Shown: in pieces, positions 26,299 to 36,751 of the stretch
How the letters are laid out: every line of letters begins with the position of its first letter
Numbering within the stretch: the stretch's first letter is position 1
Assembly (NCBI RefSeq): GCF_943192915.1
Contig: NZ_CALPCD010000003.1
Span: 62,001 to 126,000 of the forward strand
Length of the DNA: 64,000 nucleotides
Origin: Anaerotardibacter muris
GTDB lineage: Bacteria > Actinomycetota > Coriobacteriia > Coriobacteriales > Eggerthellaceae
Direction: 5' to 3'
The notes under the pieces: generated by a model
The model's input: the letters and a program-made list of their open reading frames with translations, nothing else
Databases searched by the model: none
Told to the model about the DNA's origin: nothing
Made by a program: the position numbers and the translations under genes

Positions 26299-28332
26299 TT
26301 GGCAACATTCGAACTGATATTGCTGCTTGCAGTGGCGGTTCTGTTGTCTTCAGTGCTCGATCAGATCGTGCCCAAGGTTTCGCTTCCGCTCATCCAGATT
26401 GGCCTGGGCTTTGTTATTGCCGCTCTGGCTTTTTCACCTATCAGCATCAACATCGAACCTGAGCTGTTCCTTATCTTGTTCATCGCGCCGTTGTTGTTCA
26501 GTGATGCAAAGGAAGCGAACAAGAAGAACTTATGGGACAACCGTGTGACCATCGTGTCCTTTGCTATTGGTCTGGTGCTTGCTATCACGCTCTGCGTTGG
26601 CTTCACGGTCCACTGGCTCATTCCTTCTATTCCGCTGGCTGCAGCATTCGCCTTGGGCGCAGCACTTGGTCCCACGGACGCGGTAGCGGTGCAATCTCTT
26701 CGCAAAGAAGCATCGCTGGGCAAGCGCGAAGGCGCCATCCTGCAGGGTGAAGCGCTGATCAACGATGCATCGGGCGTTGTCTCATTCCAGTTCTCCATCG
26801 CAGCTGCTATCACAGGTGCGTTCTCGCTGATCGATGCTACAGAATCATTCGCTATCAGCTTCTTCGGTGGTATCGCCTTCGGCATCTTGCTGGCAGCGGT
26901 CTTCCTGCTCATCTCTTCGAAGGTGCGCGATCTGGGCCTTGACAGCATCACCTTCCATGTGCTCTTCGAGATATCCATGCCCTTCGTGGTGTTCTTGGTG
27001 TCCGAACTCATCCATGTGAGCGGCATCTTGGCGGTGGTCGCGTGCGGCATCGTGTGGTCGCTCTATAACGATCGTAAGATATCGCCTTATCGTTCCAGCT
27101 TGAACATCGCGCTCTCAAGCGTATGGAAAGTGATCGGCTTCACGCTCAATGGCATCGTGTTCGTGCTCTTGGGCATGCAGCTTCCTATGGCCACGCAATC
27201 CATCTGGAACGATGTCTACATCAATAACATCGCGCTGATCGGTTACGTGCTGCTCATCACGCTGCTCATCGTGGTATTACGCTGGCTGTGGGCAATCCTC
27301 ATGCTTCGCATCACCAAGAACCCAGAAACGCATAAGCGCGATCGCATCAACAAGCGTACGCTGCATAATGCCCTTGTTACCACCGTCGGTGGTCCAAAAG
27401 GCGCCATCACGCTCTCTATCATCTTCTCCATCCCGTTCTTGCTCTCCGATGGTTCTGCTTTCCCGCAGCGCTCGCTCATCATCTTCATCGCTTCAGGCGT
27501 TATCTTGTGCACGCTGCTGATAGCGAATTTTGCGTTGCCTATTCTGGCGCCGAAGCATGCTGAAGAAGATGAAGAAGAGATCGCGGAACTGGAGATGACA
27601 CGCATCGAGATCTTGCGTACTGTTATCGAACGCCTTATTGCTGAATCTACGCCAGAGAACGACTACGCCACCAAGATCGTGGTGTCTTCGTACAACAATC
27701 GCATCGCCTCGATCCGCGATTCGGTCGATATTGAACATCCTTCGTCCACCCAGATCAGGATCCAGGTGATCAACCACCAAGCGAATATGCTCATCGAAGC
27801 TATCGAACAGCACGAAGTCGATGCCTACGAAGGTTTTGCCACCCTGCGCATGCTGCTGCATCAGAAGAACTTGCTCACGCATCGCAAGGAGCATTTCATA
27901 TCCATGCGCATGGTGCTGATGACCATCAGTCGTTTCTTCAAGCAGCTTACCAGCAGCGTATTCAGCTTGTTCCGTAAGGAAGACAAAGAAGAGAGTGTTG
28001 CTCAGAGGATCATCCGTATCGCGTGCGAGCGTGAAGCCATCAATTATCTGCACACGCTGGTGGATGACCCGCGCTATCCCAGTGAAGTGGTTGCGAAGCT
28101 GCTCATCGCGCATGAGCGCACGTTGGCGGTGTTGAAGTCCAATGATGGCCTTGCGGATCGCGCAGTGAAACAGGCCACCACCAACGTGGAATCCATCCAG
28201 CGCACGGGCTTGCTCATCGAACTGGAAGTTATCGCTGACTACGCCACTGCGGGCCGTCTTACGCGCCAGCAAGCCAAGGAGATGCGCGACAACGTTGCAC
28301 TGATGATGCTCGACCTGGACGATCATATCTAG
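26299..28332 (+). CDS. CPA1-type Na+/H+ antiporter (NhaP-like)
   Basis: Exchanges cytoplasmic Na+ (or K+) for protons. About 12 hydrophobic segments fill residues 1-420, with the ion-binding region GAALGPTDAVAVQSL and LINDASGVVSFQF (the conserved ND pair). A charged C-terminal domain of about 250 residues, mostly helical, is probably a cytosolic regulatory tail. The start is a TTG at 26299 after AAGGGAAG; the longer upstream frame begins within the tRNA-His promoter region and has no RBS. It is followed by uvrC after 48 bp. Confidence 0.88.
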   Translation: MATFELILLLAVAVLLSSVLDQIVPKVSLPLIQIGLGFVIAALAFSPISINIEPELFLILFIAPLLFSDAKEANKKNLWDNRVTIVSFAIGLVLAITLCVGFTVHWLIPSIPLAAAFALGAALGPTDAVAVQSLRKEASLGKREGAILQGEALINDASGVVSFQFSIAAAITGAFSLIDATESFAISFFGGIAFGILLAAVFLLISSKVRDLGLDSITFHVLFEISMPFVVFLVSELIHVSGILAVVACGIVWSLYNDRKISPYRSSLNIALSSVWKVIGFTLNGIVFVLLGMQLPMATQSIWNDVYINNIALIGYVLLITLLIVVLRWLWAILMLRITKNPETHKRDRINKRTLHNALVTTVGGPKGAITLSIIFSIPFLLSDGSAFPQRSLIIFIASGVILCTLLIANFALPILAPKHAEEDEEEIAELEMTRIEILRTVIERLIAESTPENDYATKIVVSSYNNRIASIRDSVDIEHPSSTQIRIQVINHQANMLIEAIEQHEVDAYEGFATLRMLLHQKNLLTHRKEHFISMRMVLMTISRFFKQLTSSVFSLFRKEDKEESVAQRIIRIACEREAINYLHTLVDDPRYPSEVVAKLLIAHERTLAVLKSNDGLADRAVKQATTNVESIQRTGLLIELEVIADYATAGRLTRQQAKEMRDNVALMMLDLDDHI

Positions 28333-28380
28333 CCAGTCCATAGCACGTTCACATCCGCGTGATACCATCCGAACTATCTT

Positions 28381-30402
28381 ATGGAAAATCCAAAGCTCGA
28401 ACAGATCAAGCAGCAACTGGCTTCGGTGCCTACGCTTCCTGGTGTTTACCTGTGGAAGGACAAGGACGGCAACGTTATCTATGTAGGCAAAGCCAAGCAG
28501 CTGCGTGCGCGCATGCGTCAATATGTGAACTTCCAAGATTCGCGCGAGAAGATCCCGCTGCTGGTCTCCCAGATCGATTCCTTCGAATACATCGTGGTGG
28601 AGAACGAGCATGAAAGCTTGGTGCTGGAAAAGAACCTGATCAACCAGTATTCACCGTATTTCAACGCCGACTTCAAAGACGACAAGAGCTACCCATTCAT
28701 CGCGCTTACCACGGGCGATGTGTTCCCAGCCATCAAATACACGCGCGAGACCCACAAGGCCAACACGCGCTACTTCGGCCCTTATACCGACAGCCGTGCT
28801 GCACGCGAACTGGTGGACATCACGCGGCGTATCGTGCCCATCTGCGCTTCTTCGTGTGCCGATTGGCGACGCTTGAAGCGTAGGCTAGAGTCGTGCCCTT
28901 ATGACGAATTGGAGCTTTCCGATCGCCCTTGCTTCGATGCTCATGTTGGCTTGGGGCCTGGTGCCTGCTGCGGTGATATCAACCCTGAAGACTACCAAGA
29001 ATTAGTGAAGCGCGTGAGCCGTTTCCTTTCAGGCCAGCACAAGGAATTCCTTGATGAACTTGAGTCCAATATGGAACACGCCATCGCCGAATTGGATTTC
29101 GAGCAGGCAGCGCGCATCAAAGGGCGCATCGACACCATCAATTCTTTGGAGTCCAAGCAGCACGTGGTCTCCTCGCTGAACCTGAATTCTGATGTGATAG
29201 GTATCTATCGTGAAGAGACCATTGCAGGCATCTCCCTTTTGAACGTACGCGGCGGCAAGGTGATCAACACCAATGAATTCATCTTCAATAAGGGTAAGGA
29301 CGTGCCCTTCGAAGATCTTTCGCGCATGTTCATCTTGCGCTATTACGACCAGACCGAGTCCATCCCTCACGAGATAATCTTGGATGAGATGCCTGAAGAT
29401 GCCCAGGTCATGGAAGAATGGCTCACTGAAAAGCTGAACAGCCCTCATGGCGCTAAGGTAAGCTTCGTGGTCCCGCAAAGAGGGGAGCGGGCAGCATTGC
29501 TGCAAATGGCGAATACCAACGCGCGCCATGTGCTGATGCGTTATAAAGCGCGCAGCAACTATGATGACGATCGCATCAATGCGGCGCTGTTGCAGCTTGA
29601 AAGCGCGCTGGCCCTGGATAAGCCTCCCATGCGCATCGAGTGCTTCGACATCTCTACCATCCATGGCAAGCACTCGGTTGCTTCCATGGTGGTGTTCGTG
29701 AACGGAAAGCCAGATAAGAGCCAATATCGCCGTTTCAAGATCCGTATGGAGACCGAAGAGGCGAACGACTTTGCCATGATGAGCGAAGTGTTCGATCGCC
29801 GCTACAACCCTGAGAAGATGAAGGATGCTCGTTTCGCCCAGAAGCCCGACCTTATCATCGTAGACGGTGGCAAGCCTCAGCTTACGGCTGCGCTCAAGCA
29901 GCTGAAGGAATTGGGCGCGGACGACATTCCCGTTGCAGGTCTTGCGAAGCGCGATGAAGAGCTGTTCGTGCCATGGCAGGAAAGTGGCCCCGTGGTGTTG
30001 CCTGGTGGCAGTCCGAGCCTCTATCTGGTTAAGCAGGTTCGTGACGAAGCGCATCGTTTCGCCATCACCTTCCACCGCGAGCTTCGCCGTAAGGCCATGA
30101 CCACGTCCATCATCGATGAAGTGCCTGGTATCGGTCCTAAGCGCAAGAAGCAGATCCTGAAGCATTTTGGTTCGTTCGGTGCTTTGAAGGCAGCCAGTTT
30201 GGAAGAGATCAAAGCTGCTAGAATAGTACCTGACCCTGTTGCAGAAGACCTGTATGCGGTCTTGCGACATTACGAAGCAGATGAAAGCGCCCCCAAAGAG
30301 AAGACTAAGACCAAGGCGAAAACCGAGGCAAAGACCGAAGTAGAGACCGAAGCGAGAACCGAAGCGATTTCGCCCGCGAACGCCAGCGTCGAAGAAGGAT
30401 GA
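28381..30402 (+). CDS. uvrC: Excinuclease ABC subunit C
   Basis: Makes both incisions in nucleotide excision repair. The 673-residue protein begins with the GIY-YIG nuclease domain (LPGVYLWKDKDGNVIYVGKA). It has a UVR motif (ELDFEQAARIKGRID), the RNase H-like domain with ECFDISTIHGKHSVASMVVF and VDGGKPQL, and a helix-hairpin-helix pair (VPGIGPKRKKQILKHFGS). The last 35 residues are an unusual Lys/Thr/Glu/Ala repeat tail (KTKAKTEAKTEVETEART). There is no clear RBS. It overlaps rapZ by 4 bp. Confidence 0.95.
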   Translation: MENPKLEQIKQQLASVPTLPGVYLWKDKDGNVIYVGKAKQLRARMRQYVNFQDSREKIPLLVSQIDSFEYIVVENEHESLVLEKNLINQYSPYFNADFKDDKSYPFIALTTGDVFPAIKYTRETHKANTRYFGPYTDSRAARELVDITRRIVPICASSCADWRRLKRRLESCPYDELELSDRPCFDAHVGLGPGACCGDINPEDYQELVKRVSRFLSGQHKEFLDELESNMEHAIAELDFEQAARIKGRIDTINSLESKQHVVSSLNLNSDVIGIYREETIAGISLLNVRGGKVINTNEFIFNKGKDVPFEDLSRMFILRYYDQTESIPHEIILDEMPEDAQVMEEWLTEKLNSPHGAKVSFVVPQRGERAALLQMANTNARHVLMRYKARSNYDDDRINAALLQLESALALDKPPMRIECFDISTIHGKHSVASMVVFVNGKPDKSQYRRFKIRMETEEANDFAMMSEVFDRRYNPEKMKDARFAQKPDLIIVDGGKPQLTAALKQLKELGADDIPVAGLAKRDEELFVPWQESGPVVLPGGSPSLYLVKQVRDEAHRFAITFHRELRRKAMTTSIIDEVPGIGPKRKKQILKHFGSFGALKAASLEEIKAARIVPDPVAEDLYAVLRHYEADESAPKEKTKTKAKTEAKTEVETEARTEAISPANASVEEG

Positions 30403-31361
30403 CCACTATGGCCGAAGAAACGATCAAGCAGGAAACCCAATCCGTACCCATTCCTGAAGACAATGAACCCAATGTGGTCATCATCACGGGCATGAGCGGT
30501 GCGGGTCGTACCGAAGCGGTCCACACCTTCGAGGATCTGGGGTATTTTTGTATCGACAATTTGCCGCCCGAGCTCATTATGAGCATTGTTAGCTTGGCGA
30601 ACATCCCTGGCCAGAACGAAGGCTCGCGCAAGCTGGCTATTGCTTGCCCGATCCGTACGCAGTACTACTACGATCAACTGGTGAAAGAGTTAGCGAACCT
30701 GGATGCTGCAGGCTTGAGCTACCGCATCGTGTTCCTTGACTCCAAAGACGATGCGCTCATCGCGCGTTACAAGGCTTCGCGCCGTCTACATCCCTTGAGC
30801 ATGGATAACCATCTTTCCATCGCTCAAGCTATTGCGCGCGAACGAGAGCTGAACAAAGACCTGAAGAAGATGGCCGATTTCTATATCGACACTTCAGAGA
30901 TCTCTACCAAGATCTTGCGCGATAGATTGCGCGAACTGTATTCCAGCGAGACCAAGCGCGAGGGCATGAGCGTGGTGGTCTATTCCTTCGGCTTCAAGCA
31001 TGGCGCGCCCGTTGATGCAGACATCGTCATTGACGTGCGCTTCTTGCCAAACCCCTTCTATATCCCCGAGATGCGTCCCTTGACCGGCCTCGATGAACCT
31101 GTGCACGATTTCGTCATGTACAACTCCGAGACCGAATCGTTCTTGGCGGCGTGGAAGAACTTGCTCGACGTGGTCATGCCTGGCTATGTTGCTGAAGGTA
31201 AGCGCCATGTTGCCATTGGTGTGGGCTGTACGGGCGGCCAGCATCGAAGCGTAGTTCTGGCCGAACAGACCGCGAACTATCTGAAGGATGAAGGCTATAA
31301 CGTTACGGCGTATCATCGCGATATCGCCTTGGCCGATACCGAAAAGGTGGCCACAAAATGA
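30399..31361 (+). CDS. rapZ: RNase adapter / nucleotide-binding protein RapZ (YvcJ)
   Basis: P-loop protein of the RapZ family, linked to control of amino-sugar metabolism in E. coli and to competence in Bacillus. It has a Walker A-like ITGMSGAGRTEAV, SDEL-like regions, and the conserved C-terminal GVGCTGGQHRSVVLAEQ. About 25 residues precede the usual N-terminus (VVIITGMSG). The ATG overlaps the uvrC stop (ATGA), and an in-frame ATG at 30408 is an alternative. uvrC-rapZ-yvcK-whiA is a widely conserved Gram-positive operon. Confidence 0.93.
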   Translation: MTTMAEETIKQETQSVPIPEDNEPNVVIITGMSGAGRTEAVHTFEDLGYFCIDNLPPELIMSIVSLANIPGQNEGSRKLAIACPIRTQYYYDQLVKELANLDAAGLSYRIVFLDSKDDALIARYKASRRLHPLSMDNHLSIAQAIARERELNKDLKKMADFYIDTSEISTKILRDRLRELYSSETKREGMSVVVYSFGFKHGAPVDADIVIDVRFLPNPFYIPEMRPLTGLDEPVHDFVMYNSETESFLAAWKNLLDVVMPGYVAEGKRHVAIGVGCTGGQHRSVVLAEQTANYLKDEGYNVTAYHRDIALADTEKVATK

Positions 31362-32482
31362 GCGAGGGTGCATTCATCCAGGAAGCTACGCTCACTACAG
31401 AGTTCAAGGCCTTGAAGCAGAATGGCCCGGAGTTTCCAAAGGAATATAAGCAGCTCAAAGCAGTGGTCATCGGTGGCGGAACAGGTGCGCCTGTTTCCAT
31501 TCGTACGCTGCTTTCCATGGGTGTGCAAACTTCTGCCGTGGTTGCCATGGCAGACGACGGCGGTTCAACGGGCATCCTGCGCGCAGAAGCCAAGGTCACG
31601 CCTCCTGGTGACATTCGTAAATGTTTGGCAGCCTTTGCAGAAGACCCCGACGACCCCATGACCAAAGCATTCAAGTATCGCTTCGAATTCGCGCGCAACC
31701 ATACGCTTGGCAACCTGATGCTCTCTGCGCTCGAAGAGGCAACGGGTTCGTTTCCTGAAGCGGTGAAGATCTGCGGCGATCTGCTGAACTGTCGCGGATA
31801 TGTTTATCCTTCTACGTTGAACAACGTGGAATTGTGCGCTCGTACACTCGATGGACGTACGCTCCATGGTCAAGCTACCGCTTGCAAATCCAAGACCGCG
31901 CTTGAAGAGGTGTGGCTCGAATCCGCTGGTCAACCCATGCCTTATGTGGAAGCGATCCGTGCTATCTACGAAGCTGATTTCGTGGTGCTCGGTCCGGGCT
32001 CTCTGTTCACGTCCATCATCCCGAACCTGTTGGTTCCTGGTATTCCTGAAGCTATCGAGCGGACCAAAGCGAAGACCATCTTCGTGTGCAGCTTGGCCGA
32101 CCAGCAGGGCGAGACCTGGGGTCTTTCAGCGTTAGAGCATGTGGATGCCCTGCGCCGCCATGGCATTGGGTCGAACCTTGATTATGTGCTGATCCATAGT
32201 GAAAATGAGCTGATCCCGCGTCAGCATATCCAAGACAGTTTCGAGGCTATCGCGGGTGGTGCGGCGCTCCAGTCTGCGCACCAAGAGAGCAAAGAGGGCA
32301 AGCCCCTTACTGCGCACATTCGCCCCGTGGAGATAAGTCACGAAGACATCCAACTGATCCAGCGCGATGGCACCATGGTGCTTGTGCGCAACATGGTGGA
32401 TCCGCAGCGTCCCACCTGGCACGATCCCCGTGCCTTGGCTGGTGCGTTCTCTGATGTGTTCAAGCTCAATACTGAAGGCTAG
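31358..32482 (+). CDS. yvcK: Gluconeogenesis factor YvcK/MgfK (CofD-like)
   Basis: CofD-fold protein needed for growth on gluconeogenic carbon sources and for cell-wall synthesis control in Bacillus. The 374-residue protein has VVIGGGTGAPVSIRTLL, the conserved MADDGGSTGILR, PPGDIRKCL and LGNLMLSALEEATGSF. It also has DFVVLGPGSLFTSIIPNLLVPG, all diagnostic for the family. It overlaps rapZ by 4 bp (ATGA) and is followed by whiA after 9 bp, so translation is coupled. Confidence 0.93.
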   Translation: MSEGAFIQEATLTTEFKALKQNGPEFPKEYKQLKAVVIGGGTGAPVSIRTLLSMGVQTSAVVAMADDGGSTGILRAEAKVTPPGDIRKCLAAFAEDPDDPMTKAFKYRFEFARNHTLGNLMLSALEEATGSFPEAVKICGDLLNCRGYVYPSTLNNVELCARTLDGRTLHGQATACKSKTALEEVWLESAGQPMPYVEAIRAIYEADFVVLGPGSLFTSIIPNLLVPGIPEAIERTKAKTIFVCSLADQQGETWGLSALEHVDALRRHGIGSNLDYVLIHSENELIPRQHIQDSFEAIAGGAALQSAHQESKEGKPLTAHIRPVEISHEDIQLIQRDGTMVLVRNMVDPQRPTWHDPRALAGAFSDVFKLNTEG

Positions 32483-32491
32483 AACGCAGTC

Positions 32492-33442
32492 ATGTCCTTT
32501 ACCACCGAGGTGAAAGAAGAGCTCTCTCGCGTTGCTCCAACGTGTTCCCATTGCGAAAACGCCACGCTTGCGGCGCTCATTCGCATCGAGGGCACGCTGC
32601 TGATGAAAGGGCAGGGGAAGTATGCGCTCGAGATCGCTACCGATTCCCCTGTGGTGGCACGCTTCATCATCAAAGCGCTCCATGAAAGCTATCAGCTCAC
32701 CACCGATCTGACCATGCGCCGCAGCGTACTGCATAAGACGCCGAACTGGCTCATAGAAGTTCCTGCTCAGCCTGGCCTCAACGAAGCGCTCATCAAGCTG
32801 GGCGTGTTGGGTCGTGAAGGCGAAGGGCTTGAGCGTGGCATCGACCCCGACCTTATTCGTAAACAATGCTGCGCATCGGCTTACTTACGCGGTGTCTTCT
32901 TAGGCAGCGGCTTCATCTCCAACCCGCGTGGAGATTTTCATTTCGAACTGAAGGTGGAGACCCAGGCGACCGCTGACGCCATAGTTGCGATGTTGGCAGA
33001 CCGCGGTATCAAGGCGAAGGTCATCCAGCGTCGTAACAGCTACCTTATCTACTTGAAGAGCGGTGCTGCCATCTCGTCATTCCTGGCCTTGGTGGGTGCG
33101 CATCAAAGCGCGTTGAAGATGGAGAACGAACGCGTGGTGAAGAGCGTACGTAACGATGTGAACCGTCGCGTGAATGCAGAGATCGCTAACCAGGCAAAAG
33201 CTTCCGCTGCTTCGGTCGACCAGATCATGACCATCCGTTATGTGCTCGATCATCGCGATATATCTGTGTTGCCCCAAGCGCTCCAAGAATACATCAAGCT
33301 ACGTTTGGCCTATCCCGATGCCACGCTCAAAGAACTAGGTGAAGCAGCTGATCCTCCACTCTCGAAATCGGCCATCAACCATCGCGTTCGCCGGCTTGAT
33401 CAACTTGCTCAAGAGATCGCACGAAGCGAACATCGCGCCTAA
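32492..33442 (+). CDS. whiA: Sporulation/cell-division regulator WhiA
   Basis: DNA-binding regulator with a LAGLIDADG-like homing-endonuclease fold and a C-terminal helix-turn-helix. The 316-residue protein shows FTTEVKEELSRVAPTC at the N-terminus, KQCCASAYLRGVFLGSGFIS (the LAGLIDADG-like core), RRNSYLIYLKSG, and the C-terminal HTH LKELGEAADPPLSKSAINHR. Non-sporulating Gram-positives keep WhiA as a division and chromosome-segregation factor. It ends the uvrC-rapZ-yvcK-whiA operon. Confidence 0.94.
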   Translation: MSFTTEVKEELSRVAPTCSHCENATLAALIRIEGTLLMKGQGKYALEIATDSPVVARFIIKALHESYQLTTDLTMRRSVLHKTPNWLIEVPAQPGLNEALIKLGVLGREGEGLERGIDPDLIRKQCCASAYLRGVFLGSGFISNPRGDFHFELKVETQATADAIVAMLADRGIKAKVIQRRNSYLIYLKSGAAISSFLALVGAHQSALKMENERVVKSVRNDVNRRVNAEIANQAKASAASVDQIMTIRYVLDHRDISVLPQALQEYIKLRLAYPDATLKELGEAADPPLSKSAINHRVRRLDQLAQEIARSEHRA

Positions 33443-33456
33443 TGATTCGCCTAACT

Positions 33457-33485
33457 TTGGTCAATCTTAAGAATCTGGGTATAAA
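33457..33485 (+). promoter_or_regulatory. Candidate promoter of the gap-pgk-tpiA-gpmI operon
   Basis: TTGGTC, a 17-bp spacer and TATAAA lie at the start of the 205-bp spacer after whiA. A second -10-like TATGAT is at 33532. This leaves a leader of 100-160 nt before gap. Confidence 0.5.
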
Positions 33486-33635
33486 TTCGCTCATATTCAC
33501 AGCAAGAATGCTTTAAGAAACACGTTTCTGATATGATGGTTTCAGTCAGATCGGCTGTTTTGTCGCGCCCTGCGCGGCAGGCTTTCGGTCCCGATCATTC
33601 GATCAATGAAAAGGCGTTTGCCTCTGAACCTGTGA

Positions 33636-34652
<1,017 letters not shown>

Positions 34653-34724
34653 ACGCTTTAGGTAAGCAACCAGGCAAGCAAGAGCTCGGTCGAATACAGG
34701 AATGTCATTGGCATGATCCAGATC

Positions 34725-34752
34725 AACGGGCAGGGGAGACTCTGCCCGTTTT
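34725..34752 (+). terminator. Hairpin with T-run between gap and pgk (partial terminator)
   Basis: AACGGGCAG pairs with CTGCCCGTT around GGGAGACT, then TTTGTT, only 20 bp before pgk. It probably works as a leaky terminator or mRNA processing/stability site within the operon. Confidence 0.65.
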
Positions 34753-34771
34753 GTTGTGAAAGGAAGTATTG

Positions 34772-35956
34772 ATGTCCAAGGTCAAGAGCATCGATGAACT
34801 TGATGCAAAGGGTAAGAAGGTCCTTGTTCGTGTGGACTTGAACACCCCGGTGAAGGATGGGAAGGTAACCGACGACACGCGTATTCGTGCCGCACTTCCC
34901 ACCATCGAGAAACTGGTGAATGATGGCGCGAAGGTTATCCTGGTAAGCCATCGCGGCCGCCCTTCAGGTGAAGGCTACGAAGAGGAATTCAGCTTGGCTC
35001 CTGTGGCTCGTCGCTTACAAGAGCTACTGGGCAAGGATATCGTCTTGAATCGCGAACTTGTGGGCCCTGGAGCCCAGGAAGCGGTCGACGCGATGGAAGA
35101 TGGCGATGTGGTCTTGCTCGAGAACATCCGCTTCGATAAGCGCGAGAAGAAGAATGATCCGCAGTTCGCAAAAGAGCTGGCAAGCTTGGCGGATGTCTAC
35201 GTGAACGATGCATTCGGCACGGCTCATCGTGCTCATGCATCCACTGCAGGCGTGGCCGACTATCTGCCAGCCTATGCGGGGTATCTTATGCTCAACGAAG
35301 TGAATACGCTCACCTCCATGCTCGATGACCCTAAGCGTCCTTTCGTGGCAATCCTCGGTGGTTCTAAGGTTTCTGACAAGGTGAAGGTGATCGATGCGCT
35401 CATCGATAAGTGCGACAAGCTCATCATCGGTGGCGGTATGTGCTTCACCTTCCTGAAAGCACAGGGTTACCAAACAGGAACATCGCTCATGGAAGAAGAT
35501 TGGGTCGAGCGTTGCGGTGATATGATCAAGAAAGCCGAAGCGAAAGGCGTTGAGCTGCTGCTTCCCTTGGATGTTGTTTGCGCAGATGAATTTGCTAACG
35601 ATGCGAAGATCCATGTTTGCATGGTGGAAGAGATCCCGGCAGACATGATGGGCCTGGACATCGGGCCTGCAACGGCTATCGTCTATGCAGAAGCCATCCA
35701 GGGCGCTGCAAGCGTGTTCTGGAATGGGCCTATGGGCGTGTTCGAGATGCCATCGTTCGAAGGTGGTACGCGTGCTGTGGCTGAAGCAGTGGCGAACAAC
35801 ACCGAAGCTGACACCATCATCGGTGGTGGCGACAGCGTTGCAGCGGTCAATCAGTTCGATCTGGCCGACAAGATGACCTTCATCTCAACAGGTGGCGGCG
35901 CTTCGATGGAATTGGTACAAGGAGAGCTTCTGCCTGGCGTAGAAGCGCTCAAATAA
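34772..35956 (+). CDS. pgk: Phosphoglycerate kinase
   Basis: Transfers phosphate from 1,3-bisphosphoglycerate to ADP. The 394-residue protein has KKVLVRVDLNTPVKDG, the substrate-binding VILVSHRGRPSGE, LLENIRFDKREKKND, and the C-terminal nucleotide site WNGPMGVFE and GGGDSVAAV. The ATG at 34772 has an AAAGGAAG RBS; a TTG one codon earlier is less likely. It is followed by tpiA after 10 bp. Confidence 0.96.
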   Translation: MSKVKSIDELDAKGKKVLVRVDLNTPVKDGKVTDDTRIRAALPTIEKLVNDGAKVILVSHRGRPSGEGYEEEFSLAPVARRLQELLGKDIVLNRELVGPGAQEAVDAMEDGDVVLLENIRFDKREKKNDPQFAKELASLADVYVNDAFGTAHRAHASTAGVADYLPAYAGYLMLNEVNTLTSMLDDPKRPFVAILGGSKVSDKVKVIDALIDKCDKLIIGGGMCFTFLKAQGYQTGTSLMEEDWVERCGDMIKKAEAKGVELLLPLDVVCADEFANDAKIHVCMVEEIPADMMGLDIGPATAIVYAEAIQGAASVFWNGPMGVFEMPSFEGGTRAVAEAVANNTEADTIIGGGDSVAAVNQFDLADKMTFISTGGGASMELVQGELLPGVEALK

Positions 35957-35966
35957 GGAGGATAAG

Positions 35967-36740
35967 ATGCGTAAGTATCTCATGGCTGGCAACTGGAAGA
36001 TGAACAAGACCATCCCAGAAGCCATCGCGCTCTCTCAGCAGCTTTGCAACTATTACAATCGTGAATGGGACAAGGTGGACGTGGTACTGTGCGTGCCCGC
36101 CATCGACATCAAATCGGTCCATACCGTGCTCGATTTCGATAAGACCGACATCGAACTGGGCGCTCAGAACGTGCACCAAGAGCCTTCTGGCGCTTACACG
36201 GGCGAGATCTCCATCCCTATGATCAAAGATGCGGGTTGCACCTATTGCATCGTTGGTCATTCAGAGCGTCGTGAATACTTCGGCGAAACCGATGAAGATG
36301 TGAACTTGAAGGTCAAAGAGCTGGTGTTGAATAAGGTCAATGCCATCGTTTGCGTGGGAGAATCGCTCAATGTGCGCGATTCTGAACGCCACATCGAATT
36401 CGTCACTGCGCAGGTTCGTGCTGCGCTTGCTGGCCTTGATGTTGAAGACCTGGACAAGGTCGTTGTTGCCTATGAGCCTATCTGGGCTATCGGTACTGGC
36501 CGTACGGCAACCCCAGAACAGGCTGAAGAAGTTTGCGCTGCTATTCGCGCAACCATCGCTGGATCGTTCACGCAAGAAGCGGCTGATTCGGTCCGTGTGC
36601 TCTACGGCGGCTCCATGAACCAGGGCAACGTCGACTCGCTGTTAGCAATGCAGGATATCGACGGCGGCTTGGTGGGCGGTGCCTCCCTTGATGCGAATTC
36701 GTTCAAGCAGCTCATCGAAGCTGCAGCAAAGGCTTCCTAG
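35967..36740 (+). CDS. tpiA: Triosephosphate isomerase
   Basis: Interconverts dihydroxyacetone phosphate and glyceraldehyde 3-phosphate. The 257-residue TIM barrel has the catalytic Lys in MAGNWKMNKT, His in IVGHSERREYFGE, Glu in VVAYEPIWAIGTG and the phosphate loop YGGSMNQGNVDSLL. The RBS AAGGAGG lies at the pgk stop. gpmI follows after 11 bp. Confidence 0.96.
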   Translation: MRKYLMAGNWKMNKTIPEAIALSQQLCNYYNREWDKVDVVLCVPAIDIKSVHTVLDFDKTDIELGAQNVHQEPSGAYTGEISIPMIKDAGCTYCIVGHSERREYFGETDEDVNLKVKELVLNKVNAIVCVGESLNVRDSERHIEFVTAQVRAALAGLDVEDLDKVVVAYEPIWAIGTGRTATPEQAEEVCAAIRATIAGSFTQEAADSVRVLYGGSMNQGNVDSLLAMQDIDGGLVGGASLDANSFKQLIEAAAKAS

Positions 36741-36751
36741 GAGCTTCATCT

